A stretch of 64,000 nt of DNA from Parascedosporium putredinis (taxonomy: Eukaryota; Ascomycota; Sordariomycetes; Microascales; Microascaceae): positions 744,001 through 808,000 of the forward strand of contig CASHTG010000002.1 in NCBI GenBank assembly GCA_949357655.1, in the 5' to 3' direction. Numbering within the stretch: the first letter of the stretch is position 1; each line of letters begins with the position of its first letter. The translations under genes and the position numbers were made by a program. Shown here piece after piece: positions 1 through 12,700 of the stretch. Below the pieces are notes generated by a model that saw nothing but the letters and a program-made list of their open reading frames with translations, was not told the origin of the DNA and did no database searches.

Positions 1-591
1 AGATGGTTGGTGACAAGCAAGGGCGGACAGGAACAAATAGGAATATGAACGCGACTGAAGTTTCCCCAATTAAGACAAGGCTCCTTCCAAGCTTTTCGGG
101 AATACTTCGGGGAATCGTGAACTAAGGTTTGGGTTGCTCTCCGAAGCCTTGAGGTCCAGCAGCTCCCAGAGCCAGTGCTGGAGCAGGAGGCGCAAAAAGA
201 CCATGTCACGTGACAATAAATTGTCGACGCAACAGTCACGGCCGAGCTCCCTTCTTGCTCCTCATCCTCATCAGACAGGACGCGACCTGTTGAGAGATTA
301 CATCAACCACGATACCATCAGCTGCTGCCACACCTAGAACTGGCAGGAAACATCGAATTCTGCTAGTCTAAATTCCGTCTCCCATCGACCACCTCGACAA
401 CGACCAATTCGACGACACAGCACCGCCGAATGGGTGGCGTCGCCGCGCCCTTTCCCAGGCTTCGCTGCCTGGCGTACACCTCTTGACATTTCGAAACCCA
501 TCCCCGCCCATCGCCGTTCCTAAAACCCGACGTTCGCGATTCATCCCCAAGTGAGTGGAATCGAGAAACGCGCTCGAATCATCTCGCAAAG
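1..591. other. Upstream region of TAF4
   Basis: No protein-like frame is supported here. The stretch probably holds the promoter and 5' leader of TAF4. The one clear element is a 12-bp perfect palindrome centred on CACGTG at 204-215, listed separately. Confidence 0.6.
204..215. promoter_or_regulatory. CACGTG palindrome (bHLH site candidate)
   Basis: The 12 bases TGTCACGTGACA form a perfect inverted repeat around an E-box. The core matches the RTCACRTG consensus of Cbf1-type bHLH factors. It lies about 380 bp upstream of the TAF4 start. Function is inferred from the motif only. Confidence 0.35.
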
Positions 592-2661
592 ATGGCGCAG
601 CCCCAATCACAACCGCCAGTGCCGACTCCGGCGTCTGCACCCGCGTTCTCGCCTCCACCCGGGCCTCAGCAGTCCTTATCCCCGCCCAGTCCCAACCAGC
701 TTTCTCTCTCCCCCAAACAAGCGCCCCAGGCTATCGCCAGCGCCCGCGTCGCAACCCCAGTCTCCCTACAATTCATCCTACGCGCATAGTCCGGGTGCAA
801 CGGGCGCTTCGACGCCTGGCCAAACCCCGACGAGCGCTGCCGCGTCGCCGCAGTTCACCGGTATCCAACTTCCCATCAGCACCCCTAGTGCGCCTTCTCC
901 TGGTCCAGGAACACCCCAAAACCTGATCCCTACGCCAACAATCGCGATGCCCACCCCTGCAGCGACTACCACAACGAACGGCCACTCCCCAGGCCTCAAC
1001 CTACCACATATTCAACCGCAAGTCCCCGCGTTACCAACGCCGCAGGGGTCCGCGGTGTCCAGCCCGGGGCCAGTCCAGTACACCGCGGCAACAATGGCAC
1101 CGATTGCGCCTGCGCCGAGCCCGAGTGCTCCTTCGCCAGCGGCCATTTCCAATAGCATGCCTCCCCCAGCCCGGCCCCTCGAGCGACAAGGAAAGGAGTT
1201 CGATTACGAACCAACTGATATGTTGGCTGGAACTGGTATAGACCTGCGCGCCGAAGAGAATTACGCAACAGAAATGCTTTTCAACAACGACGAGGCATCG
1301 TATGGTATATCGCAGCACCCGCCAGGAGGCAAGGAGAGCTTTTACGGGGCAGGACCAATGAACCAGCCCTCGGAGCAGACAGATGCGCAGTCTCAGGAAG
1401 ATCTTGTAACACAAAGTGCAAAGAAGGCGTGGGATGCCGCCTCGAGAAAGCTTGCTCAGATTCGGGTTCAAGAGCTCAACGAACCGTACCTGTCCGTTGC
1501 GGCGCTTCACAAAAACTCGACAAGTTCTCCAAAGAGCAGGGTTTACAGCTGCACCTCGATATGAAGAACCCCCAACAAACACAAGGAAGAATGCGCGTGG
1601 CGGATGACTTCCTCAACCCCGCGTTGAGGTGACTACAAAGACGCTCCCCGACGCGGCGGTCGTGCACACAACGGGGTCCTTTATCCCGCATGACGCGTAC
1701 CTCGTCGACCAACTGGCACTCCTGTCCATCGCCTGCAAACAAAGGATGCGCACTCTTTAGAAGAGGCCAGCCGAGTATCCGTAAATCGCCAGGCGACCTC
1801 TCATGGACATATCCCCGAGGAGTGGTCGGATGTAGCCGCGCCCCTCAAAGGCATGGGCGCGGTGGAAGAGGCACCCGCAACGGAGATCGATGCAGCGGTG
1901 GACCCAGAGTCCAATTCGCTAAAGAGTACGCTCCCTCAACGTATCTCTATTGCCGCTTGTGCCGTGGCCCAATCGCTGACATACTCATTCATTTAGGAAC
2001 CCAAGCAGCTGCCGAGCTTGAACCAAACGGGGCCCCTACCAAACTACAACGAATTGATAAGAACGAAACGATATCGACAGTAAGGGATGTTGCAAGGACG
2101 GAGCGCGACTGGGAGGAACTTCGACTCCGAAAACGTAACGCCCGCAAAGATGGGACGACGGAATCCGCCGCGCCATCGCGCGCCGGCTCGGTTGGTCCGG
2201 GTACTCCTGGCTCCACGCCAGCGGGCGATGCCGCGACACCCAAGAAGGAAGGCTTAACAAAGAAAGAGCAACGCAAGAACGCGGCGGCCAAAGCGGCGGA
2301 GGCGAGCAATCACGCCTCTCAAAACCTGACCAGTAGCATGTTCGTCGGAAAGATGGGTAGTGTCTTCGGAAAGAAGAAGTACAACTGGATGACGGGCGGA
2401 GGCCGGAGCGGGGCTTCGACACCAGCGCGCTCTGGCACGCCAGGTCCTGGGGGCAATGCGGCTGCGGCGCCGGCGCCGGCGCCCGAGAGCATGCCCTTGA
2501 CGACAGACAGTCGGAACAGACTTGGAAATTGGCGGGAAGACAGGGAAAAGGGCAGGGGCGTACAATTGAGGGATTGGATCGCGGCGCTCGAGGCGGACGG
2601 ACTCGAGCACTCTGCGCTACAAGGGGCCTACAATAGCCTCGATTCCTCCGGACCCAAGTAA
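592..2661 (+). CDS. TAF4: Transcription initiation factor TFIID subunit 4 (TAF4)
   Basis: TAF4 is a core TFIID subunit that pairs with TAF12 by a histone fold and acts in RNA polymerase II pre-initiation complex assembly in the nucleus. The first ~200 residues are a Pro/Ser/Thr/Gln-rich linker, including SPPNKRPRLSP. Next comes the conserved fungal block with HDAYLVDQLALLSIACKQRM (about 1692-1748). A charged C-terminal region contains RDVARTERDWEELRLRKRNA (from 2080), a KKKYNWMTGG segment and NWREDREKGRG. One intron is at 1926-1996 (GTACGC...TTTAG). Start ATG 592 has context AAAGATGG. The frame changes four times: an extra base in the CT/C run near 701-715, a missing A near 1511-1515, a missing C near 1617-1620 and a missing T near 1756-1758. 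With these corrected the coding length is 2001 nt (666 aa). I read the breaks as assembly errors, because the conserved blocks continue across each one. Confidence 0.88.
1926..1996 (+). other. Intron in TAF4
   Basis: 71-nt intron with donor GTACGC, a CGCTGACAT branch-like site and acceptor CATTTAG. Splicing joins codon phase 1 (A|GA) and restores the frame that carries the C-terminal TAF4 domain. Confidence 0.75.
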
Positions 2662-4101
2662 TCTACAAAGGAGAGCACACATGCACGGTGCATATGTGTG
2701 TCTGAGAAGGAAGCAAAAGACAGGTAGAAGCCTTCTCGGCTACCACCTTTTTTCCTTTTCTTTTTTAAAAAAACAAGCGCTTCCGAGGTGTCAACGGCTA
2801 TTAGATGCGAAATAGAGGAATCCTTTTACCTTTTTCCCACTTCAGCCCACGTCATTGAACGAACCCTCCACTCCCTCTAGCGATATGACGAGACGGAACT
2901 GGGGCAATGCGGGAGTGAGACGCCATCTGGGAGGTGTTCTTTTCTGTTGCAAGATAAAAGTCAGCCCGCCATCTCTTCAAAAACTATCCGCCTCGTTCTA
3001 TATGCGCTTCCCCGGCTACATTGCCGCCGATGGGGAATATCGCAGTGTCTTCCAGCGACCAGTCCCAATATCCGTCGGCCTAGACCCCTCGCGATATCTC
3101 ATTGACAAAGCGCATCCCTTTGCTCTTCCTCCCCTGTCATTGAAACCCTTTTCTCCTCCCCACCTCTACCTTCTCCTTGGTCCCTTGTTTTTTGGCAGCT
3201 CGCGCTTTAGACCAGCTTCTATATTGGAGTCTTGTACGTTAACAAATCCTGATTCGGGCGGTAGGGATGGATGGCTAGTGTTCCTTGCTCTTCTTCTTCT
3301 CTGCCTTGCTCTCTTGGGGGTTCCTCGGCATTCTTCCCCTCGTCTTCTTCTTCGTCCATGTTCTTTTCCTCTTCAAACCATGCCACACTCTCCGATTTTA
3401 ATTCCTCCTTTTTTTCCTTTCTTTTTGTAACTTTTTTTTGTGCTAGCCGTACTTAGTGAAAAGGGGCACTCGGAAGCGGAGTTTTGGAGTGCGTTCTCAG
3501 TCAATAGCAAGAATAAAGGGAGACTGGCCCCAAGCCAAACCATTTCGCTACAAAATGTTGCTCAGAACCCAATTTTGTTCCTTGCTTCCTATCCTCTGTC
3601 CGTAGTCGTTGCCCACATGTAATAGCAAACAGACAACAGACAAGAGAGGCCTTGCAAGGCTAATTTTTTTGGAGCCACCAATAGTACGCGTAACTTGTGG
3701 ATACGAAACCACGCATCAGTCGCCAAAAGGAGGAAATGCGAGGAAGAAGAACAAGACGTGATGTGATTGAACAAATGACAAATCTCTCGCTCCTCTCCCA
3801 AACCCGGCTCCGCTTCCGCGTCCCTCGTCTCGCATCATTCCCCTCCTCAACGCCTCAAGAGCCATCTTCCGTGGTTGCGCGGCTAGACTTTTCTTGTTCT
3901 TTTTTTTTTTTTTCCCCTTCTCACTATTCTCTCACGTGAATGCATTTTTCTGTGCGATCTTCGACTTCAAGTCATCAGTTGTTTGTCCATTTCCAGGACC
4001 CCAATGACTAGTATCCCAGCCCGTAGAGTTACCAGCTTTCAGTTCCGAGCCCCCTCCAGTTTGTCAGGGCCACACCCGCGCGGGTCCGGTGGAGCAGCAA
4101 T
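2662..4101. other. Intergenic region between TAF4 and the amidase gene
   Basis: It holds the TAF4 3' end and the amidase upstream region. The T/C-rich stretch at about 3270-3430 yields Ser/Leu/Phe/Pro-rich frames with no domain signal; I take it as non-coding. A T/C run at 3892-3918 lies about 190 bp before the amidase ATG. I see no supported gene. Confidence 0.6.
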
Positions 4102-5271
4102 ATGACAATCGCGGTAGGATATCCTCCATCCGCAAGCTCTCAGCCCCAGCTCTCTCCTCCCCGGCATCGGGATACTTACCCCCGGGGGTTCACTCCTGTG
4201 TCTAGGCCCTTCGAACTGACTTGATATCCCGCCTTGTTAGGCAGTAGGACAGCTTACTTCGACGGCGGACGTGGCGAGCAACCTTGAAAAATGCAAGAAG
4301 CTCGTCCGGCAGGCGGCCAGTGGGGGCGCAAAGGTGGGTGGCCGCCGCACCTTGTCATCTCACCTCGGGACAAATGACCCAAGGAGAGCAATCATTCACA
4401 CAGCTAGCCCGTTTTTCTTCTGCTCTTGTAGGTGATATTCCTCCCCGAAGCTGCGGACTACATCGCATCATCGCCGCAAGAGTCCCTCGCCCTGGCGAAA
4501 CCGCTCTCCGAGTCCCCGTTCGTGGCCGGACTTCAGTTGGCCGCCCGGGAACATGGTATCGAGATCAACGTCGGAATTCACGTACCTGTGGCCGAAGCCG
4601 ATACACCTTCTCCCGCCCTCGCCCCCGCCCATGCCCCGGCCTCCGCGCCCGAGATTTCTGTCAAGTCAGCGCCAATCCGGCTCTACAACCGATCACTGTG
4701 GATCCGCTCCGACGGAGCGATCGATGACGCTGCCGGTTACGACAAGCTCCACCTCTTTGATTACGGGGCTCTCCGGGAGAGTGCCACCGTTAAACCCGGC
4801 GGCCGCCTCACTGCGCCGTTCCAGACACCCGTGGGACGAGTGGGAAGCCTTATATGCTTCGATCTACGCTTTCCCGAGCCAGCCCTAGCTCTCACGCACA
4901 CTAAACTAGGCGCCCCGGCCTCGACCCATGGCGAGGCCCGGCCTGCCGCGCAGATCCTCACCTACCCATCGGCATTTACCGTTCCGACGGGTAAGGCGCA
5001 CTGGGAGGTTTTACTGCGAGCGAGAGCGGTAGAAACGCAGAGCTGGGTCATTGCCGCGGCTCAAGTGGGTCGGCACAATGCGAAGAGAGTCAGCTATGGA
5101 AACAGTCTAGTTATAGATCCCTGGGGAACCGTGGCGTTGCGGCTCGGGGGCGTAGGGCCGGAAGGAGACCCCGAGGATGGGACAGATGGAACGGTGCTTG
5201 GCCTTGTCGACATTGACCTCAGCATCGTCGAGAAGGTTAGGGCAGAGATGCCCCTGGCGCGAAGACTGTGA
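4102..5271 (+). CDS. NIT2: Nit2-type carbon-nitrogen hydrolase (deaminated glutathione amidase)
   Basis: Member of the nitrilase superfamily, closest in motif order to yeast Nit2 and mammalian Nit1, which hydrolyse deaminated glutathione (metabolite repair). Three exons: 4102-4113, 4241-4333 and 4432-5271, with introns 4114-4240 and 4334-4431. The product is 314 aa, close to yeast Nit2 (307). The Glu-Lys-Cys triad is visible: Glu in FLPEAADY, Lys in YDKLHLFD, Cys in LICFDLRFPE. The block PSAFTVPTGKAHWEVLLRAR and the late SYGNSLVIDPWG are typical of the family. The first exon encodes only MTIA and is joined to AVGQLTSTADV, the usual N-terminal strand, so the start is well fixed. No frame break is seen. 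A nitrilase of slightly different specificity (Nit3, omega-amidase) is possible but less likely. Confidence 0.9.
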
Positions 5272-8200
5272 GTCAATACCGAGATAGATCCATGGCCCTT
5301 CCCCTTTCGTCTTTTCATGACTTGCCTCGCTTCGTTGGCCCTCTATGGCTCTCTTGACTTGCTAGGTCACGCCCTCTTACAGCTGAACTCTTGTCGCTTT
5401 CCCCAATCCATTGATAGGGCTAACATGAGTCGAACAGAGACATATATCCCGAGATCATATGAACCTGCGGTACGTTACATACGCGTAGCCGCGGGGATCC
5501 GTATCGAGTTATCGTACCGAGGTACAGAGCCCCCTCCTTTATCGGCTCCCCGTTACCCTTTCCTTGCGCTGCCTTCCAAAGTCCATTCTCTTTACCACGC
5601 CGTTCGTAAGCATACGAGCCGTTAGATTGCATTAGTGCACCTGTCGTCAAATCATAAAGATTGGTACCGGCTAGTGAGTGGGAGGGAGCTTGGGATGAGG
5701 AGGCTTGCACCTCATGACTGGCCCGCCCGCTATCCAAGGTTTCGATTGACCGGTAGCTAGCTCCCCACGGCCCGGGAGAACGGTCTAGGCCCGGTAGATG
5801 AAGAGACAGGCCTAGCTCGCTGATCCATAAAGCAATGTTTCCTTCAGTTTCAGTTTCTTTTTCCTTTTTCCCTTTTCCTCACTCGCTCTTAGATGGAGAT
5901 TCGGCGCCGAAAGCCGTGAATACCCAAGGACCCGGAACTAGCCTCGCAAGAATAAGTTGATGCCAGGAAAAGCAGCTTGGAGTAATGATGCTCAAGACAC
6001 TAATAATGAGCAAAGGTGGTTGAGCTGAGAAAACGTAGGGTTGGTTCCGCGCCAAGCATTCAGTGTCCATGGTCTTGGATAGAGAGCCAGGCTAAGAGGG
6101 CTGGGATGTTTTCTTTTTCTTAGAATTAGTAAAGAGAGAAAAGGAAATAAACCAGGAAAAGTGAATCATCAATTGAAGTCCATGGCGCCACCAGCTCCCG
6201 CCTTCTTCCCAATCGCAACGCACCCCGCTGGCTTTGTACTCCGTGCGCAAGAAGGCACCTCAGGTACTTGAGGATTTCTCGGTGTGAGGTATCGATATAC
6301 ACATCCCGACCGAAATAAAAGGCCGTCGAGGGGGTGTCTTGAAAACGAACGAGATGCGCTTTTTCTTGACACCCTAGAGAGAGGTAAAGAGAGGGCTTGG
6401 CAACAAGCCCACCCCAATGGGTAATATGTTATGAGCTGAAGGGAGAAAAAAAGAAACGGCTGGAATGTGGGCCGAATGAAGATATTCGATGGTGGCTGCG
6501 CCAAAATGCGATGATAAGCTGCGTACATTCCTCGACGCGATTTCTCTGAACCTGGGTAAGGTATGGGTTCAAGGAAGCTGATGTGATCTCACCCTGCTGT
6601 CACCGAATGCATCAGCTGGTCACCGAGATGGGAGACCATGGCGTGGGGGTAGGAAAGGATGACATTGCAGTGGGGAGATAAAGGAGGGCATGAGCTTATG
6701 GCAGCTTCAGCCCAGGGTCCTTCTCATCAAGTTCTTGATAGAAATAATGCCTCAACTACTCTTGATAGGCGTTTTCCCTAGCCACGCCCACGCCCACGCC
6801 CTCGGATCCTGTTCATGCTTGGGGTATCGGCAACCCGCGCGGCGCTTTTGCCATCCCTCTCTTGACAAAACAACTTGTCTATCAACTTGTCTATCAATAT
6901 CTGTCGATATCTGTGTATTGGGTTTGGCCACCAAAATACTCTCGTGCTTAATAAAGCTGATGCAAGCTATCTCGTTGTTTTTGGGGGAGGGGGAGGGGCA
7001 AGGTCAGTGGACCCTGATGCTTTGTGGTGATTATTCTCTCCGCTGCAACAAAAGGGCGTTTTCTGCAGGTGTCAAACAAGCCCTGTGGGTCAGCATCGCT
7101 TACCTCGATCTTACTATTCATGTTGCCTTCTTCGGAATCTTGATACGATCGAGATTTCGGGCATCAGGCTGCTCGATTCATGTCGGTGCCGGCAGGCTCG
7201 GTGTGCTGACAAGACCCACCTTGCAAGACCTCTCTCACGCCCTCTCTGTCTCTTCATCCCACTTGCTTGCTACTCTCACACCCTCGCCGGCTTTTCAAAG
7301 CTTTTCTCCGGGGAACGAGGCCCATCCTCCAAAGAGAAGAAAAAGAAAGGAAAAAGGGAGAAAAAGAGCCGCCCTCTTACTTTTTTTCAAGGTGACTTGC
7401 AAGAGCGGGGCAGCGTATACCATGACTGTGTTGAATTGCCGTCGCGGTCGTCCGATATTTTTCACGCACGCCCTCGACCCGACCAAGCCTGTCTCGGGCT
7501 TGTTGGGTCTTCCTCTCCACCGACCCTGGCATCTTGTCTTTCGTTCCCATCTGCCCTTTTGGGATCGTCTGGTGTCTCGGTCGAGGGGCGTGCCTGCCCT
7601 CCTTCCCTAGTTCCTTCCCGCGGATGTTGGCCGGTTTTCTCCTGGCAGAAAGCGGGGAGGCGCCTTCCCTTCCTCGGCTGGTTGTACAGAGAGGGGCTGA
7701 CAAGGTCAGGTTGACCGTGATGACCCGAGAATAACGGGGTGAGCCTTGTTTCTCTATTCGGGTCGGGAGTTGTTCATGCCCCTGTTCCGCAACCCGAGAA
7801 AGCCACCAACGGCTTCGGGTGCAAGGCAACGGGAACACTTTCCACTCGCAGCAGTGCCGCCCCTCGGTGACGTGGAAAGCCTCATTGACGGTCATCATCG
7901 AGATCGTGGCACGATCGCAATGTGTCTCATCATTACACATCTTGAGCTGCATGTTTTTCCTTCTTCCTTTTGCCTCCGCATTACTTTTTCTCGTCCTGCA
8001 GTACTCTTAAGCTTGGTTTCCAAATTGCTTTCCTATCACGTCACTTTCCTCCCCGTCTCTCTCTCCCTCACGCTCTCTCACACATATAGAGAGCGGGGCC
8101 TACTCGGTACGCGCTCTGAGACCGGGACTCATCCGTGGTTGCCGGGCAAGGAGGGTGTGCCCACACGAGTTTAAGTCAGTCGTGACTCGAATCTGTCCCC

Positions 8201-9700
8201 TCTGACACATAGATGCATTGAGGCCCACCATATATCCCGTCAAAGGGTACGATTCCCCAACTTCACAACAGAGGCTCGAGTGTCGGGGTACTTTGACGGC
8301 GAGATCGGCTTTCCAGACAACAGCCGAACACAAGCGCAAGTGATGCTTGAAACATCGTTGATCAATGAGAATGTCGTGAGATGTGGAGACTTTTGCTTCA
8401 GTCGAGCAGCAAGACTACAAGTAGATAAAAAAAATACAGGCGCCATCATCAACCGACCTCGAGTGGTTCGTGGTGGCCTGGCGCAAATCCGTCAGAGTGT
8501 CGTTCTGGCGGTGCCTGACTAAATAATTTAGTTCCCGAAACTTTGCCTCCACTCGCGGCCTCTAGCTTGCGATGACGTTGCTGCACACCGTATCGTCCAT
8601 CCGATCCACAATGACGAGTTCTACCTTATAGGTATAAGAGGAGATATGGCCACCCGACCGCTGCCTCCCTGCAGCGCGTGTGCGGGGCTTGCTATCGACA
8701 TTATCAAATTGTATACGACAACATCAAAGTCAGACTTGACACCATGATGTATAATATTTAGCAATAGCCCTGTACCCGTTAGGCACATGGTCCTCCTTGA
8801 TCTAAACGCAGGCTCAGCGAAAACAATATCTATCTAGGAGAATAACCCCTTCAAGCCAGAGAGGAAGCTGATGCCCTCTCCGCATTTTTCATATACAGCC
8901 TGCCATTTCTCTGTAAGCCGTAAAACTTACGAAAACAAAGATGTACGCCCTCGTGCTTGTGGGTTGAAGTGCACTGCGAGGATGAGCTGCGCCCTATGTG
9001 ATTATTAGATTGATGGATCCCACTACTGGATGCACTGGCACTGTACCAGGACACTCATGGTGGCGTTTTCAAATTATTCATTAGCAATGGGAGGCGAGGA
9101 ATGCCTAAATGTGATATGTGGATTAGGAATTCGGAATGCAAAACAAGGCAAAGTCTTCACTTTTTTTTGTGGGTTTTCGCATTCCCATTTTTCTCCTGGT
9201 GAGAAGTGATGACCAAGTACATGGATCCATGTTCTGTTCGTTGGGAGGGCGCCTCTGCTCCTCCAAAACGTCGCTCTGGTTCGTCCTCCACGCGGGCCCG
9301 GTCCACCGCGGGAGAGTCCCGGGAAATATTACGACGAGTCCCTTCCTGAATGGGCGTGCGTCCCAATGATCTGGTTCCCGGAACTCGTCAAAGCCTGCCT
9401 GCCTGCAGCGACCTGCATTAGCCCACAATCACCCTTCTTGCCCTTCTTGGGCCAAGCCCACATTCGCCAGCCTCAGGTACATGCACCGCGCCTGCGAACG
9501 CGTTCGTCCACTAAAATTGACTGTAGCCACCCCTTTCCAAGAACGGCAGGTTGCGCAGTTTCAAGTTCCCCGATGGAGAAGGCAGAATCCAAATTCGTAG
9601 AACGCCCTGGAAAATCCTTCATCTCTGAGGCAAGTACGCCAGCTGCCATGCGAATGAGGGAAGTAACAATGCTGAGGTTAAAAAGCAATTAAGCACCAAA
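5272..9700. other. Gene-poor stretch, part 1
   Basis: The longest open frame (6690-7610, +, 306 codons) has no domain, poor codon bias and a poly-basic patch made by a purine run, so I do not call it. Purine runs near 7325-7370 and pyrimidine runs near 5845-5880 are the main structure. I see no RNA gene. Confidence 0.5.
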
Positions 9701-12700
9701 TGAAGACCATTTCACAGCAACAGTAGGTATTCTTTCAGTGTGAGAATTTATCTTGCCTCTCCTGGACGAACTGGTGGCGGAGAGGAATGGAATAGTTCAA
9801 CGGATGCGGTCAATTGTGCCACCTCCTCTTAAATTTGTCTGCGCTGACGCCATCTCTTCCGAGGTATGGAACACGGGCCAACGAGAAATGAGAAAAATGT
9901 CTTGTTCAAAGAAAGAGTGGATGCAAGTAAGTCGATACTATGCCGACTAACCAAAACAAGAAGGAAAAAGGAAAGCAGACGGTAAAAGAAGCAAGTCGGA
10001 ATTAGAGCAACGTAGTGACGAACGCTGTGAAAGGGTGCTGTTACCGAGCTAGCTTGGTGGAAACCTGGCAGAGGCGGGAAATGTTTCTCACAGCAGAAAG
10101 TCCCTGTCAATCTCGTTCCTTTTTTTCTTGTCCTTTTCCTTTTTGGTTTCTTTTCATCACTTATTCCTCTGTTTCCAGCCCACCTCCCTCCCCCGTCTTC
10201 AAAGGTGACTTGTAAAATTGCCCTAAATTCTGGTCATTTATCACTAAATTGGAGGCGAAGGAATTTTCGGCCCGTCCTCTTCTTCCTGGTGATCGGGATC
10301 ATTTCTTAGCGCGCACCAGCGCGTTGCTCATCCCCACCCCTTCTGGCCGTCCCGGAACTAGATGTAGCACGTTAGTTAACGCCGGCCAACGGAGGAGTAA
10401 AAGAGGAAGGAAAGGAAAAAAAGAAAAGGGAGAGAACATGGGGTCCCATCATCTTGCTCCGTGCCTTCTGCGAAGGCGGCACTAACCTCCTGAGGTAGGT
10501 AGATAGTGGCCCCCTTGCTGAAATGGGAGTTGTGGGACAGGCGAGGGGAGGGGAAACCCGTGATTTGACGTTTTCAGCAATCCCCACTAACAAACCACCG
10601 CGCTCTCAAGATTCTAGCTACTTTGATCGTGCAGTCGATTGATCAATTGTACCATCTGCAAGGTCCCTCGAAGCTTCAAAGTGCGAGCGGTGGCTGATGG
10701 AGTCCCTTGCGATGGCAATCACTGTCAACCTGGTCGCGCGGACATGTGGCCTCACTGATCTGCACCGCTTGCTTCTATGTTGTTTCCTCCCTCGCCTCGG
10801 ATAGAAGTGACTGATCAAATGCCTTGGGGTTCCAGTCCGAGTGGGATCACGATGGTGAGCAATCGGGTTTGCTCTGAGGAGCAATCGAACATGAAGCACA
10901 GCCAAGCCCGACACTTGCCATTTACTTTTCACATCTCAACCACATATTGATCCTGTCGTTGTTAGTTGCGAGCTGGTTTGCTTCCACTGTGAAAACATTT
11001 GACCCTTGTGATGAAATGTTAGAATCCTCTCAATATGTTCAAATGTTGACCATCGAGAGAGCCCACTCCCGCTCTTTCCCCCACTTTCTACACTAGAACC
11101 AACAGTGCTACTTCGTATCAATTGATAATTGCAATGCGTGTCTTTTCTGCCCAAACCTGCCAGCTTTGCGCATTGGCTTTGGAATGGAAAGCAAGCTGAG
11201 ATTTGACACCGGATCAGTCGATTGATTTGACTTGATGCCCGCGGTGAGGCTTGCTAGGCCCCTGAAACAACGCCCGAATCTCACTCCCTTCGCTTTGATC
11301 AAATACCTCCTCCAGTAGTGACGTTTCCTTGGCCTGCATCATACGTCCCCATCACCAACGGCAATGCGAACTGCACCCGCACAGACGATAGGAACCTACA
11401 GTCACCCCCTTACCGGGCCCCCCTTGCATTTCGAGCAATTAATCCCTCCTGGTTGCAAGGAAAATATGGACCGGGGAAGAGAAATGCATGGAACAAAAGG
11501 CCACACAGCTCGTCCGTTCGAGAAGGAGCAAAAGGGTCATGGCGACCTCGCACGATTCCTGTTTTCTTTCTCGTTTCGCCCACTTCAACCATGGTGATAC
11601 CTGTTGTACCTGGAGAGCTGGCCATGGCTTGCGCCATCCCTGACAGCCCAGGCCAGCTCAATAGTACGCGGCAAAAACAACTCCGTTTGGGCCATTCACA
11701 GAGGATGCCAGGAAAAGGGGGGCTTTGATCCCCGTCCGCAAAGCTTCCTTGCGCGCTTCGAGAGCACCTGTCAAAAAAATCCTCCGTTTCAAGTGCAGGG
11801 TGATTGGAGACTGCAAGGCAAATCCCGCAGTGTCTTGTAGGGTAATTGTGGTGGAGTAGGGATCAAGGGGTGGGTAAGCGGCTAATTCAGCCATAGATCT
11901 ACGCGATACAGGGAGACCATGAGAGGTCAATTTCCACGATCCAAGGTTGGGTTGTCCATCCTCATGAAGCATTCCACGTCCAACACTCATACGGACCCCG
12001 GAATGGGGGCCCGGAATGGGAACAGCCTCGCTTGGAATGCTGCTATTACTCCAGTCAGTCTTCTGCGAGTAGACCCGCCATCAACGGACCTGGGATGGAC
12101 GTGCCGCTTGGCGGAGCGGGCCTCCCGGTGCCCAGAAACGAAAAACCAAGCTCCCAAACGAACCCCCAGCCGTTCCCTCTACGTCCTCGAACATTGATGG
12201 TGGCACATCATACAAGGTGGTCTGAGGGATCAAGCCTTTCTTGCTGTCGGATCCCAAAGGACCCCCTTCTTTGGTGGACCCTCTCAGCCTATTTCCCATG
12301 TCATTAGCTGTTCCCTGCGAGAGGCGATGGCTTCTTCAAGGGCGCCACTTCTGCTATCACCTACCTTCTTTTCCTTCCCGCCGTGTGGTGTGCTGTCGCT
12401 TGTGTGCGAGCCTTGGGGGTGCGGATATCCCAGCTTCCCGGTCCCGTCCCCTCGCCTTTAAAACTGTCCTTCCTATCACAAAGCTTGTCAAGAGGGGAAT
12501 TTCGGTATCACCATGTGTTTCGCTGGCAAGGAGAAACGACCTGGCGGTATAAGTCTGAAGAGTTACTCATGTACTCGGTATAAAAGTGGCAGAGGGAGCG
12601 AGCGGCACTGAGCTAGAGTCATGCTGCGGTACAAGTACACCTTTTACAGGTGTCTCAGGTCGCGATGTCTCTCTCTTGAAGAGTGAGGATAGGTAATGTA

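Noticed and set aside
3271..3456. Ser/Phe-rich forward frame in a T/C-rich stretch
   Set aside because: Low-complexity translation of a pyrimidine tract between TAF4 and the amidase; no coding evidence.
6690..7610. 306-codon forward open frame
   Set aside because: No domain, unfavourable codons, and a poly-basic patch caused by a purine run. Length alone is not enough in sequence of this composition.
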